Origin: Glycomyces paridis
GTDB lineage: Bacteria; Actinomycetota; Actinomycetes; Mycobacteriales; Micromonosporaceae
Length of the DNA: 58,298 nucleotides
Reading direction: 5' to 3'
NCBI RefSeq assembly: GCF_004912155.1
Contig: NZ_STGX01000007.1
Span: 197,013-255,310, forward strand
Positions 18,739 through 25,960 of this stretch are shown here, in pieces. The notes beneath the pieces were generated by a model, which was given only the letters and a program-made list of their open reading frames with translations, searched no databases and was not told the origin of the DNA. A program made the translations under genes and the position numbers. Every line of letters begins with the position of its first letter. Positions within the stretch are counted from its first letter, which is position 1.

Positions 18739-19206
18739 TCACGGCTCGCGACGGGCCGCGATGACTTCGCCGTCGGGGCGGCAGTCGATCAGGATCGCCT
18801 CGGAGGGAACGAAGATGAGGAGGCCCGGGGCGGCGGCCAGGACCGTCGCGAGGTGCGCGCCGAGCAGTGCGGCGTCGATTTCCACGCAGAGATCGAAGGC
18901 CCAGAGCAGCAAGATCCGCTCCCCGCTCCCGGCCACGGGAGCGAGCACCGACCCTATCGCCTCGGTCCGGCTCGTGTCCGAGGCGCCCGCATCGGCGAGC
19001 ACACGGTGGCGCAGCCCGCTCCAGTCGACCTCGACGGCGTTCAATGCGGGCAGGCCCGCGAGCAGGCGCGTGTTCGCTTCGCGGGCATCGTCACCGTGCA
19101 AGATCCGGATGCCGTCGGCCTCGGAGAAGATCGCGCCGCCAAGGAACTCGGGGTGCTTGCGCACCTTCATGAACGCAGGCAGCAGGTCCCATCGTGCCGT
19201 GGTCAT
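18739..19206 (-). CDS. Unknown 155-aa protein, last gene of SDR/LRR operon
   Basis: Not recognised. Alternating hydrophobic beta/alpha pattern (GERILLLWAFDLCVEIDAALLG). Its ATG overlaps the LRR gene's stop (ATGA at 19203-19206), so it is co-translated with the LRR protein and the SDR. Size and position would suit an accessory or immunity-type partner, but nothing in the sequence proves this. Confidence 0.7.
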   Translation of the reverse strand: MTTARWDLLPAFMKVRKHPEFLGGAIFSEADGIRILHGDDAREANTRLLAGLPALNAVEVDWSGLRHRVLADAGASDTSRTEAIGSVLAPVAGSGERILLLWAFDLCVEIDAALLGAHLATVLAAAPGLLIFVPSEAILIDCRPDGEVIAARREP

Positions 19207-20666
19207 CGTGCCTCGCGCCCCGGACCGGCCGTTCGGTGGACGCTTCGGATCGCGGCGACGGCCGGTGCGGGTTCGGGCCGAATCGGCAGGTCGGCGCTGA
19301 GGGCGTTGAGACGCTGGCGGATCGAGGCGGCGATGCCCTTGCCGAGGCGATGGCGGGTGGGGGTGGCGGCGCGCTGAGCGGCGTCGAGGAGGTGTTGGGC
19401 GCCGCGGCTGGTGAGAGCGGTGTCGGCGAGGACGAGGTGGGTCAGGCGGTGGGGGTTCGCCGCGAGGGCCGCCGCGATGCGGGCCGCGGCGGGCTCGTCT
19501 ATGCGGTTGGCGGCTGCGCCGAGGACGCGGGCGGCCTTGACGCGGCCGAAGTCGAGGACCTCGACTCCGGCGGCGATCGCCGCCACGGCGACCCGGGCGA
19601 GCGATTCGGGTCCGATGCCGTTGCTGGCGAGGGAGAGTCGAGTCAGGCGGCCTTGCGGCGCGGCGGTGAGCGCGTCCGCGATCGCGGCGGCGCCCTGGTC
19701 GCTGAGCCCGGCGGCGGCGAGGTAGAGCTCCGTGACCGAGCCGGTCGCGATGATCGGGGCGACCGCCGCGCCTCCAGCGGGACCGAGCGGGTTGCCGCTG
19801 AGATACAAGGCGTCGAGCACGGGAGCCATCGTGCGGTTACCGGAACCGTCCACCGGTGAGCCGTCGAAATTAAGGTGCAGGGCGTCGGACTCAGTGTCCA
19901 TCATGGAGATTTTCGAATCGGTGCCCGAGAAGCGCTCGGCGAGCTTCGGGTCTACATGGTCGTCGTGCTCGAGGGTGCGGGCCGCGACGCCGACTGTTTC
20001 GGACGCGCCGCCGTCGCCGGTCGACGGGTCACTGGTGCTCGCGGCGCGTGCGCGATAGGCAGCGGCCTTCCGCACGGTCGGCCCATGCCGCTGCGCCCAT
20101 TCGGCGGTGCCGTGGTGCGGGGCGTCCGCCAGCGTCGCCGCGATGAGCGCCACCGCGGCGGCGTCGAGGCCGGTTTGGACGAGGTCGAGGGTGCGGACGG
20201 CCGAGTCGGCGGCGTACTCGGTCGCGGCGAGCGCTCCAGCCGTCTCGATCGGGTTGCGTTTCAGCCAGAGGCCCGTCACGACCGCGGGCGAGGCGCGCAG
20301 GTTGTCGGCGATCCTGCACGCACCCGTGGCGGTGATGCCGTTGCAGCCCAGGTAGAGCGTCGAGAGTTGCGCGTCCCCGGCACGGGCGGCGACTTCGGCC
20401 GCGCCGGTGTCGCCGAGGCCGTCGGTCCCGAGGAGGAGGTGCTTGACGGGGCCGGGGCGCAGAACCGCGGCCAAGTCAGCGGCGGCCGCGGGCCCGAGCG
20501 ACTGCTTGCACATGTCCAGGCGGCCGTCGGGCATCGCGGTTCCCGTGGCGAAGTCGCGGCGTTCGGGGACCGGTTCGCCCGAGGCGAGCCAGCGCAGGAG
20601 CGGCGCGAGATCGGCGCGGGGGCGGGGTTCGGCGGGGCCGACGCCCGCGAAGGGCTCGCTCACCAC
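19203..20666 (-). CDS. Leucine-rich-repeat protein, ribonuclease-inhibitor type
   Basis: 487 residues, GTG start overlapping the SDR stop. LRR units of RI/GALA type run from about 70 to 200 and again from 285 to 430. Examples: VKHLLLGTDGLGDTGAAEVA, LDALYLSGNPLGPAGGAAVAPII, LTRLSLASNGIGPESLARVAVA and LTHLVLADTALTSRGAQHL. A linker of about 85 residues (195-280) splits the two blocks. RI-type LRRs bind proteins, classically RNases. Beside a Ro-like protein and tRNA-like RNAs this hints at sequestration of a nuclease or RNP component, which is inference. Confidence 0.85.
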   Translation of the reverse strand: MVSEPFAGVGPAEPRPRADLAPLLRWLASGEPVPERRDFATGTAMPDGRLDMCKQSLGPAAAADLAAVLRPGPVKHLLLGTDGLGDTGAAEVAARAGDAQLSTLYLGCNGITATGACRIADNLRASPAVVTGLWLKRNPIETAGALAATEYAADSAVRTLDLVQTGLDAAAVALIAATLADAPHHGTAEWAQRHGPTVRKAAAYRARAASTSDPSTGDGGASETVGVAARTLEHDDHVDPKLAERFSGTDSKISMMDTESDALHLNFDGSPVDGSGNRTMAPVLDALYLSGNPLGPAGGAAVAPIIATGSVTELYLAAAGLSDQGAAAIADALTAAPQGRLTRLSLASNGIGPESLARVAVAAIAAGVEVLDFGRVKAARVLGAAANRIDEPAAARIAAALAANPHRLTHLVLADTALTSRGAQHLLDAAQRAATPTRHRLGKGIAASIRQRLNALSADLPIRPEPAPAVAAIRSVHRTAGPGREAR

Positions 20667-22012
20667 GGCGCCTCCTGATAGTCCTTGAGGAAGACGCCCG
20701 AGACGGGGTGCCCGGCCTCACCGCGCACGATCGGGTCGTAGACACGGGCGGCGCCGTCCACGACGTCGAGCGGGGTACGGAAGCCGCGGGCGGCGCTGCG
20801 CTCGCGGATCGGCGCGGGGTTCTCGTCGGTGATCCACCCGGTGTCGACGGCGCACATGTGGACGCCGCGTTCGGCGAGGTGCGGGCCGCTGGTGCGGGTG
20901 AGCATGTTGAGCGCGGCCTTCGCCATGTTGGTGTGCGGGTGCCGAGGGGTCTTGTGGCGCACCGCGAAGCGGCCTTCGACGGCGGTGACGTTGACGATGT
21001 AGCGGCGCGGGTGTTCGGAGGCGAGGAGCAGCGGCAGCAGGCGGTCGCACAGGAGGACGGGCGCGAACGCGTTCACGAGGTAGGCCTCCAGTGTCTCGGC
21101 CGGGTCGAGGCCGCCGAGGACCGCCGACCAGGAGTTGGCGGCCGCCGTGTCGGGTACGAGCCCGGCAGGGTCGAGAACAGCAGGGTCGAGAACAGCAAGG
21201 TCGAGAGAGGGGAGGTCCACGCCGGGGCCCTCAACGCTCGGAGTGTCGGGCCCGGGGACGGCGAATCCCGGTGCGCGCCAGCCGATGGCGGCCGAACCCG
21301 CCTCTGCCGAGGCGAGCGCCGCGTAGGACTCGGGCGGGCGCCGGAGGGTCTGCGCGGCGTTGTTGACAAGCGCATCGAGAGGTCGGCCGTCGGACAGGAG
21401 GCGGTCGGCGAGCGCGACGACCTGACGCGGGTCGCGCAGGTCGAGGGCCGCGATGTGGAGGCGGTCGGCCCAGTCGGCGTGGCCGGGCGCGGCGGCGAAG
21501 CGGCGGGCGGCGTCTGCGGGGAACCGGGTCGTGACGGTGAGGTCGGCGCCGTCGCGCAGGAGCATCAGCGCGAGTTCGAATCCGATCTTGACGCGGCCGC
21601 CGGTGAGCAGCACGCGCCGCCCGGCGAGGTCGGTGCGGGCGGTGCGGCGGGCGGTGTTGTCGGCGGCGCAGTCGGGGCACAGGAGATGGTAGAAGCCGTC
21701 GATGCGGTGGAACGGCAGTTTGCAGACGTAGCAGCGCAAGGGGCGGGCGAGTTCGCCGGTCACTCCGGTCTCGGCGAGCGGCAGGTCCGGGACGCGGCCG
21801 GCCCCGCCGGTGGCGGTGGCGGCCTTGAGCGCGGCGTCGGCCTCGGCGGCGGCGCGGTTGCGGGCCTTGCGGCGGCGGTCGCGTCCGTCGCGGGCGAAGG
21901 AGGCGGCGACGCGTTCGGCCCGCAGGCGGGCGGGGTGCTCGACGGGGAGGTCGCGGAGGAGTCCGACGACACGGTGGAAAGCGGCGATATCGGCCTCGGT
22001 CGGTTCGTCCAT
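20660..22012 (-). CDS. Zinc-ribbon short-chain dehydrogenase/reductase
   Basis: 450 residues. N-terminal helical segment, then a CxxC...CxxC zinc ribbon (CYVCKLPFHRIDGFYHLLCPDC, about residues 93-114). A Rossmann SDR domain follows: RRVLLTGGRVKIGFELA with a TGG-type glycine motif, and VNNAAQTL. The expected catalytic YxxxK is replaced by TNMAKAALNM: the lysine is there but the tyrosine position is Asn, so activity is questionable. A low-complexity insert (about 268-290, from repeated GGTCGAGAACAGCA-like DNA at 21175-21205) interrupts the domain. Its mRNA leader carries the tRNA-like RNAs; the nearest 3' end is 21 nt from the ATG. Confidence 0.82.
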   Translation of the reverse strand: MDEPTEADIAAFHRVVGLLRDLPVEHPARLRAERVAASFARDGRDRRRKARNRAAAEADAALKAATATGGAGRVPDLPLAETGVTGELARPLRCYVCKLPFHRIDGFYHLLCPDCAADNTARRTARTDLAGRRVLLTGGRVKIGFELALMLLRDGADLTVTTRFPADAARRFAAAPGHADWADRLHIAALDLRDPRQVVALADRLLSDGRPLDALVNNAAQTLRRPPESYAALASAEAGSAAIGWRAPGFAVPGPDTPSVEGPGVDLPSLDLAVLDPAVLDPAGLVPDTAAANSWSAVLGGLDPAETLEAYLVNAFAPVLLCDRLLPLLLASEHPRRYIVNVTAVEGRFAVRHKTPRHPHTNMAKAALNMLTRTSGPHLAERGVHMCAVDTGWITDENPAPIRERSAARGFRTPLDVVDGAARVYDPIVRGEAGHPVSGVFLKDYQEAPW

Positions 22013-22033
22013 CGCCTCCGCCGCAGATGGTCG

Positions 22034-22109
22034 CGGCCCCGGCCGGACTTGAACCGGCGTGTTCCGACCTGTGGTGGTCGGCGCGACATCTCTTCTGCGC
22101 TACGGGGCC
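22034..22109 (-). ncRNA. tRNA-like RNA A
   Basis: 76 nt. 7-bp acceptor GGCCCCG/CGGGGCC, T8-A9, D-stem GCG/CGC, and a perfect T-arm GCCGG-TTCAAGT-CCGGC. The anticodon-position hairpin is CCGAC/GTCGG with an 8-nt loop CACCACAG lacking U33. The D-loop lacks the GG pair. No CCA is encoded. It looks like a tRNA fold without a decodable anticodon. Confidence 0.7.
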
Positions 22110-22175
22110 TCGTTCGCGCCCGGCGGGAATGCACGGGCCCGCTCAATCGTAAGGAGGCCTCGCACGGGCTTTCCG

Positions 22176-22251
22176 TGGCCCCGGCCGGATTCGAACCGGC
22201 GTCCTCCGGTACATGCGGTCCGGCACGTCGTCCGAGCTGCGTTACGGGGCC
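22176..22251 (-). ncRNA. tRNA-like RNA B
   Basis: 76 nt. Same acceptor stem as element A (GGCCCCG/CGGGGCC), T8-A9, D-stem ACG/CGT with GG in the loop, perfect T-arm GCCGG-TTCGAAT-CCGGC, discriminator A. The anticodon arm is abnormal: only CCGG/CCGG pairs, leaving a 10-nt loop ACCGCATGTA. It lies 66 nt upstream of A and 7 nt downstream of C in transcription order. Confidence 0.7.
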
Positions 22252-22258
22252 GGGCCTG

Positions 22259-22331
22259 CCCGGGCGGCCGGATTCGAACCGGCGTCCTCCTCGATGCGAT
22301 CGAGGCGTGACGGCCACTGCACTACGCCCGG
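22259..22331 (-). tRNA. tRNA-like RNA C, anticodon loop reads CGC (Ala-type)
   Basis: 73 nt with acceptor CCGGGCG/CGCCCGG, extendable by three more pairs (TGC/GCA) to a 10-bp helix. D-stem GTG/CAC with GG in the loop, anticodon arm CCTCG-ATCGCAT-CGAGG (CGC, codon GCG), T-arm GCCGG-TTCGAAT-CCGGC, discriminator G. It lacks the G3:U70 identity pair of tRNA-Ala. It is the most tRNA-like of the three and may be scored as a tRNA, but its companions make a tRNA mimic more likely. Confidence 0.65.
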
Positions 22332-22512
22332 GCATTGCCCGCAGCCTACAGCGGTCCTACAACGCTGTGGCGGAGGCGCATTGGGAACGATAAGGTGGGC
22401 GGGCCGACCGCGGGACTCCGGTGCGATTCCCGGATCCGTTTTGCTAGCGATATTTCGCCTTCGTGCCTCTCATTCCCCGGTCGGCGTCCCCTCCCCTTGA
22501 CGTGAAGGCCCC
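22332..22512. promoter_or_regulatory. Bidirectional promoter region, tRNA-like RNAs / Ro-like gene
   Basis: 181 bp between the 5' end of tRNA-like C (leftward) and the Ro-like ATG (rightward). It contains a structured plus-strand segment at about 22385-22440, with GGGACTCCGGTGCGATTCCC resembling a T-arm-like or riboswitch-like hairpin, followed by TTTT. It could be an additional small RNA or part of the 5' UTR. I cannot assign it to a family. Confidence 0.4.
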
Positions 22513-23970
22513 ATGGACACCCTCGCCGACCGCACCGCCGCCGAAGACGTGCTGCTGTTCGTCAACGCCGCTATCGCGTCGACCGGGCAGTGGGAGTTCC
22601 ATTCGAATGCGGCGCAGCAGGATTGGTCTCTCGACTTCCTCCACGAGTACATGCTCGTGAACTACCGCGACGTGTACGCCGCCATGCTCGCGCTCGGGAT
22701 CAACGACCACAACCGGGCGCGGATCGTGCTGCGGCTGCTCCAGACCGGCCGCGAGGCCTCCGGATCGCAGCGCGTGATCGAAGGGCACCTGATCGCCCGG
22801 ACGCTGAGCGACCTGCCGACCTCCCGCGTGTACCGGCTGTTCACGACCTTGCAGCGGGCCGGGGTGAACAACCGGCGTGCCCGCGCCGTCATGCGCGAAT
22901 GGCTCCTGGGCCGTGAAAATCTGGCGTTCGAGGCGGTGAAGTACCGCAGTGCGCTGCGGACGGCGGTCCGCCACGCGCACCTTCGGATCGAGGACCTCCC
23001 CGGAAGCGGGGAACTGGCCGCGTTCCTGTTCGCCCCATTGCGCTCCGGGCGCTTCGCCACGCCGCTGTTCGAGGCCTGGCGCCGCGCACACTTCGAGCAG
23101 GCCGCCGTGTACGCGCTGCCGTACACGGTCGCCGAGGGCTTCGCCGCCGTGCACCGCATCCCGCGCGCGACGTTCCTGCACCGCATCGCTCCGCAGCTGA
23201 CCCGCAACGAGCGACTACGGCTCCAGGAGGCCGCGTCCCGCGCAGGCGCGGACGCCCTCGCCGCCGACGAGCACGACCTCGGCGGGATGCCGCTGACCAG
23301 GCTCGCGGCGTACGTGCTCGCCCTGCCGGTCGCCGAACGCGAGCGCCGCCGCGAGGAGTTGACCGGGGCATTGCGGTCGGCCGCGCGCAGGGCCGCGGGA
23401 CGCCGCGTCGGCACCTGGGGCCGGGTCGCGGCCGTGCTCGACGACAGCTACTCGTCGAGCGGCTCGAGCGAGAAGCGGCGCCGCCCCCTGGTGGTCGCCT
23501 TGGCGTCGCACTTCCTGCTCGAAGCGCTCGCCGCCGATTACCGTCCCTTGTGGCTTTCAAAGTCGACCGATCCGCTGCTCGTCCGGGCCCACGGCGTCAC
23601 GGCGCTCGGGGACCGCGTCCTGGACGGCCTCGAAGCGAGACCGGACCTCCTCGTGGTGGTCTCCGACGGCTGGGACAACGCGCCCGCAGGAATGGTCGCC
23701 GAGGTGCTGCGGGTGTGGACCGAACGGCTCGACCCTGAGGGGGCCACCGCCGTCGTACACCTCAACCCGGTGTTCGACGCCGCCGGGATCACGGTGCGCC
23801 CGCTCGCCGAAGGCACCCCCACCGTGGGCGTGCGCGACGCCGAGGACCTGCCCGAACTGGTGGCTTTCGCGCGCTTCGCGACCGGCCGTTCGCGACTGGA
23901 GGACCTGCGCGGGCACATCGCGGCGCGGGTCGGTCACCTGCTCCCGAAGGAGGAGCCGTGGGCCGCCTGA
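22513..23970 (+). CDS. Ro60/TROVE-like HEAT-repeat + vWA protein
   Basis: 485 residues. Residues 1-300 are helical repeats with TROVE-like features, e.g. ARAVMREWLLGRENLAFEAVKYRSALR. Residues 305-450 form a vWA domain with an intact metal-binding MIDAS: DxSxS in LDDSYSSSG, a Thr in GVTALGDR, and LLVVVSDGWDN. Ro proteins form a ring that binds Y RNAs and misfolded RNA ends; bacterial Y RNAs include tRNA mimics. ATG at 22513 (GAAGG upstream). The stop lies inside the next gene (13-nt overlap). Divergent from three tRNA-like RNAs, its probable RNA partners. Confidence 0.82.
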   Translation: MDTLADRTAAEDVLLFVNAAIASTGQWEFHSNAAQQDWSLDFLHEYMLVNYRDVYAAMLALGINDHNRARIVLRLLQTGREASGSQRVIEGHLIARTLSDLPTSRVYRLFTTLQRAGVNNRRARAVMREWLLGRENLAFEAVKYRSALRTAVRHAHLRIEDLPGSGELAAFLFAPLRSGRFATPLFEAWRRAHFEQAAVYALPYTVAEGFAAVHRIPRATFLHRIAPQLTRNERLRLQEAASRAGADALAADEHDLGGMPLTRLAAYVLALPVAERERRREELTGALRSAARRAAGRRVGTWGRVAAVLDDSYSSSGSSEKRRRPLVVALASHFLLEALAADYRPLWLSKSTDPLLVRAHGVTALGDRVLDGLEARPDLLVVVSDGWDNAPAGMVAEVLRVWTERLDPEGATAVVHLNPVFDAAGITVRPLAEGTPTVGVRDAEDLPELVAFARFATGRSRLEDLRGHIAARVGHLLPKEEPWAA

Positions 23971-25067
23971 CGCTCGACGGGCTCACCGCGCTGCCCTCCC
24001 AGGTGTGGGGCGGCATCCGGCTCGTGCCGCTCGCGAGGGACGAGCCGATCGAGTCGCTGCGGCTGCACCGCAGCGGCTTCGACGCCGACGGCCCGAACGG
24101 CCCGTACTCCGCCCGCTGCTGCTACGCGCCGCACGGACTCGTCGCCGAATGGACCCGAGACGGCACCGCCGTGCCCGCGCTCGGCACCGCGCTCCAGATG
24201 GCGGCGCGCACGGTTCGCAAGTCGCGCAAGCCGCCCACGAAGCTCGATCACCGCACGCGCACCCGCTTCATCCCCCACCAGACCTCCCTGGAGGCGTTCC
24301 TGCCGCTGCCGTTCAACGCCCCTGTGGACGCATGGAACCTCTGGGCGGCGTTCGCCTCCAAGGAGAAGGGTGCGCCGCGGGAGGACCTCACCGCGGTCGG
24401 AGGGCACCGCGTCACCGGACTGGCCGACGCACTGCGAGTCTTCGAGATCCATCCCGACCAGTGCGGCGTACTGGTGTACGCGGCCGACACGCTCGCCGGG
24501 GCGCTCGTCACCCCGCACCCCGACGACTACCGCGCGATGCACCCGACACTGGTGCAGGACAAGTACGGCGAGCTCATCGCACGGTACGCGCACCTGCACC
24601 CGCACGCCCCGGACCTGTCCGGGCGGCTCGACGCCGCCGCGGTCGACACGGTCGCGGACCTACGCGCCCAGATCCGCGCCGCCAAGGAGGCGTGGGCGAC
24701 GTTCCACGAGGACGTCATGGCCGCAGGCCTGCTCGACCTCGACTACCGGATCAGCGACGCCTACCGGATGCAGGAGTTCACCCTGCAACGCTTCCGCCCG
24801 AAGTCATTGCAGCGCGGCGAGGCGCACGTGGGCGAGTCGATCATGGACGACGAGGGCCGCCTGGCCTTCCTGCACTCGTTCCGGCTCTCGGAGACGCAGC
24901 TGCGGCGGGGTCGACTGCTCGAAGCGCTGGCGGAACAGCGCTGGGACCCGGAAGCGGCCGGGGCCGCGCTCGGCATCTCGGTGCACGCCCTCGGCGAGCG
25001 GCTGAGGACGGCCGGATACGAATCGGTCCTCAACATGGCGGCCTTCCGCCGCGCCGAGGACCGCTGA
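23958..25067 (+). CDS. ARPP-1-like protein with C-terminal HTH
   Basis: 369 residues, GTG start with GGAGG just upstream. The N-terminus (QVWGGIRLVPLARDEPIESLRLHR) resembles the ARPP-1 domain, predicted by comparative genomics to occur in RNA-repair and conflict loci; I recall this from family knowledge without a search. Residues about 325-365 form a Fis-type helix-turn-helix (LLEALAEQRWDPEAAGAALGISVHALGERLRTAGY). It is co-translated with the Ro-like gene. A regulatory or nucleic-acid-binding adaptor role is inferred. Confidence 0.7.
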   Translation: MGRLTLDGLTALPSQVWGGIRLVPLARDEPIESLRLHRSGFDADGPNGPYSARCCYAPHGLVAEWTRDGTAVPALGTALQMAARTVRKSRKPPTKLDHRTRTRFIPHQTSLEAFLPLPFNAPVDAWNLWAAFASKEKGAPREDLTAVGGHRVTGLADALRVFEIHPDQCGVLVYAADTLAGALVTPHPDDYRAMHPTLVQDKYGELIARYAHLHPHAPDLSGRLDAAAVDTVADLRAQIRAAKEAWATFHEDVMAAGLLDLDYRISDAYRMQEFTLQRFRPKSLQRGEAHVGESIMDDEGRLAFLHSFRLSETQLRRGRLLEALAEQRWDPEAAGAALGISVHALGERLRTAGYESVLNMAAFRRAEDR

Positions 25068-25086
25068 GCGCCCACCGCGGCGGGGG

Positions 25087-25620
25087 TCAGATTGCGGCGT
25101 TGGTTCGGCGGGTGAGTTCGGGGTCGTCGAGGTCGGTGGTGGGGCGCCATTCGGCGGCGTGGACTTCGGCGGGTTGGGGGGTGAGGTCGTCGGTGGGGGC
25201 GCGGAAGAGGTAGCGGACGTCGTAGTGGGAGTGGGCGCCTTCGCCTTTGGAGGGGTTGGCGGGGATGGCGTGGACGTCGACGTGGAGGGGGACGGGGTCG
25301 GCGAGTCGGAGGGCGGCGACGCCGGTCTCCTCGACGGCCTCGCGCATCGCGGCCTGGGGCAGGGAGACGTCGGTGGGTTCGACGTGGCCGCCGGGCTGGA
25401 GCCAGCGGTCGAGGGTCTTGTGGTGTACCAGGAGCACACGGCCGGAGCGGTTCAGGACGATGGCCGAGGCCGTGACGTGGCCGGGCATGGTGGAGCGGGC
25501 GAAGCCCTCGGGGCCGGTGAGGGCCAGCAGGGGGGCGACGGTCTCGGCGTCCTCGGGCCAGCGGTCGAGGTAGGCGTCGAGCTGTTCTCGCAGATGCGCG
25601 ATGGTGATGGGCACCGGCAC
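25087..25620 (-). CDS. Nudix hydrolase
   Basis: 177 residues. A complete Nudix box spans residues 77-101 (GGHVEPTDVSLPQ, then REAVEETGV), giving GX5EX7REUXEEXGU. It hydrolyses a nucleoside diphosphate linked to another moiety; the substrate is unknown. Start GTG 25620 or 25614; the RBS is weak, and upstream sequence is not protein-like. Convergent with the ARPP-1-like gene, 19 nt apart. Confidence 0.88.
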   Translation of the reverse strand: MPVPITIAHLREQLDAYLDRWPEDAETVAPLLALTGPEGFARSTMPGHVTASAIVLNRSGRVLLVHHKTLDRWLQPGGHVEPTDVSLPQAAMREAVEETGVAALRLADPVPLHVDVHAIPANPSKGEGAHSHYDVRYLFRAPTDDLTPQPAEVHAAEWRPTTDLDDPELTRRTNAAI

Positions 25621-25960
25621 ATTCTGCCAGCGCCGCGCAACGGCCCGGTGAGTGCCCGTGCGGTCCGCTCGCGCGGACGCTGCCGGGAACCGGCTGTTGG
25701 GCGTACGGGGCGGGACGTGGGGTCCGCTCGTGCGGGCGACATCGGAAACCCGCGCTGTCGGCAACCTGTCGGGCGCGCGAGCGGGCCGTGAGGGTCCGTG
25801 GGCGCCTTCGGGCGACTGTGCCGTCTGCTCGCGCGGGCACTACCTCCGGGGGTGGGGCCTGCACCCGGGACGAGAGGCCGGTTGGCAGGATTCTCCGGGG
25901 GCATGGGTTTGTCTACGTTGGAGTTTCGATGTGAACCCCTACGGTGGGAGGCAATCCGAC
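25621..25960. other. Intergenic region, GC-rich with degenerate short repeats
   Basis: About 340 bp between divergent Nudix and hydrolase genes. It contains several variants of GTCCGCTCGYGCGG (for example near 25660, 25727 and 25825), probably hairpin-forming. No convincing gene. It must include both promoters. Confidence 0.45.

Noticed and set aside
22034-22331. Plain trio of functional tRNA genes
   Set aside because: Two of the three lack a normal 7-nt anticodon loop, A lacks the D-loop GG, and C lacks tRNA-Ala identity pairs; ordinary decoding tRNAs are unlikely, though C alone could be one.
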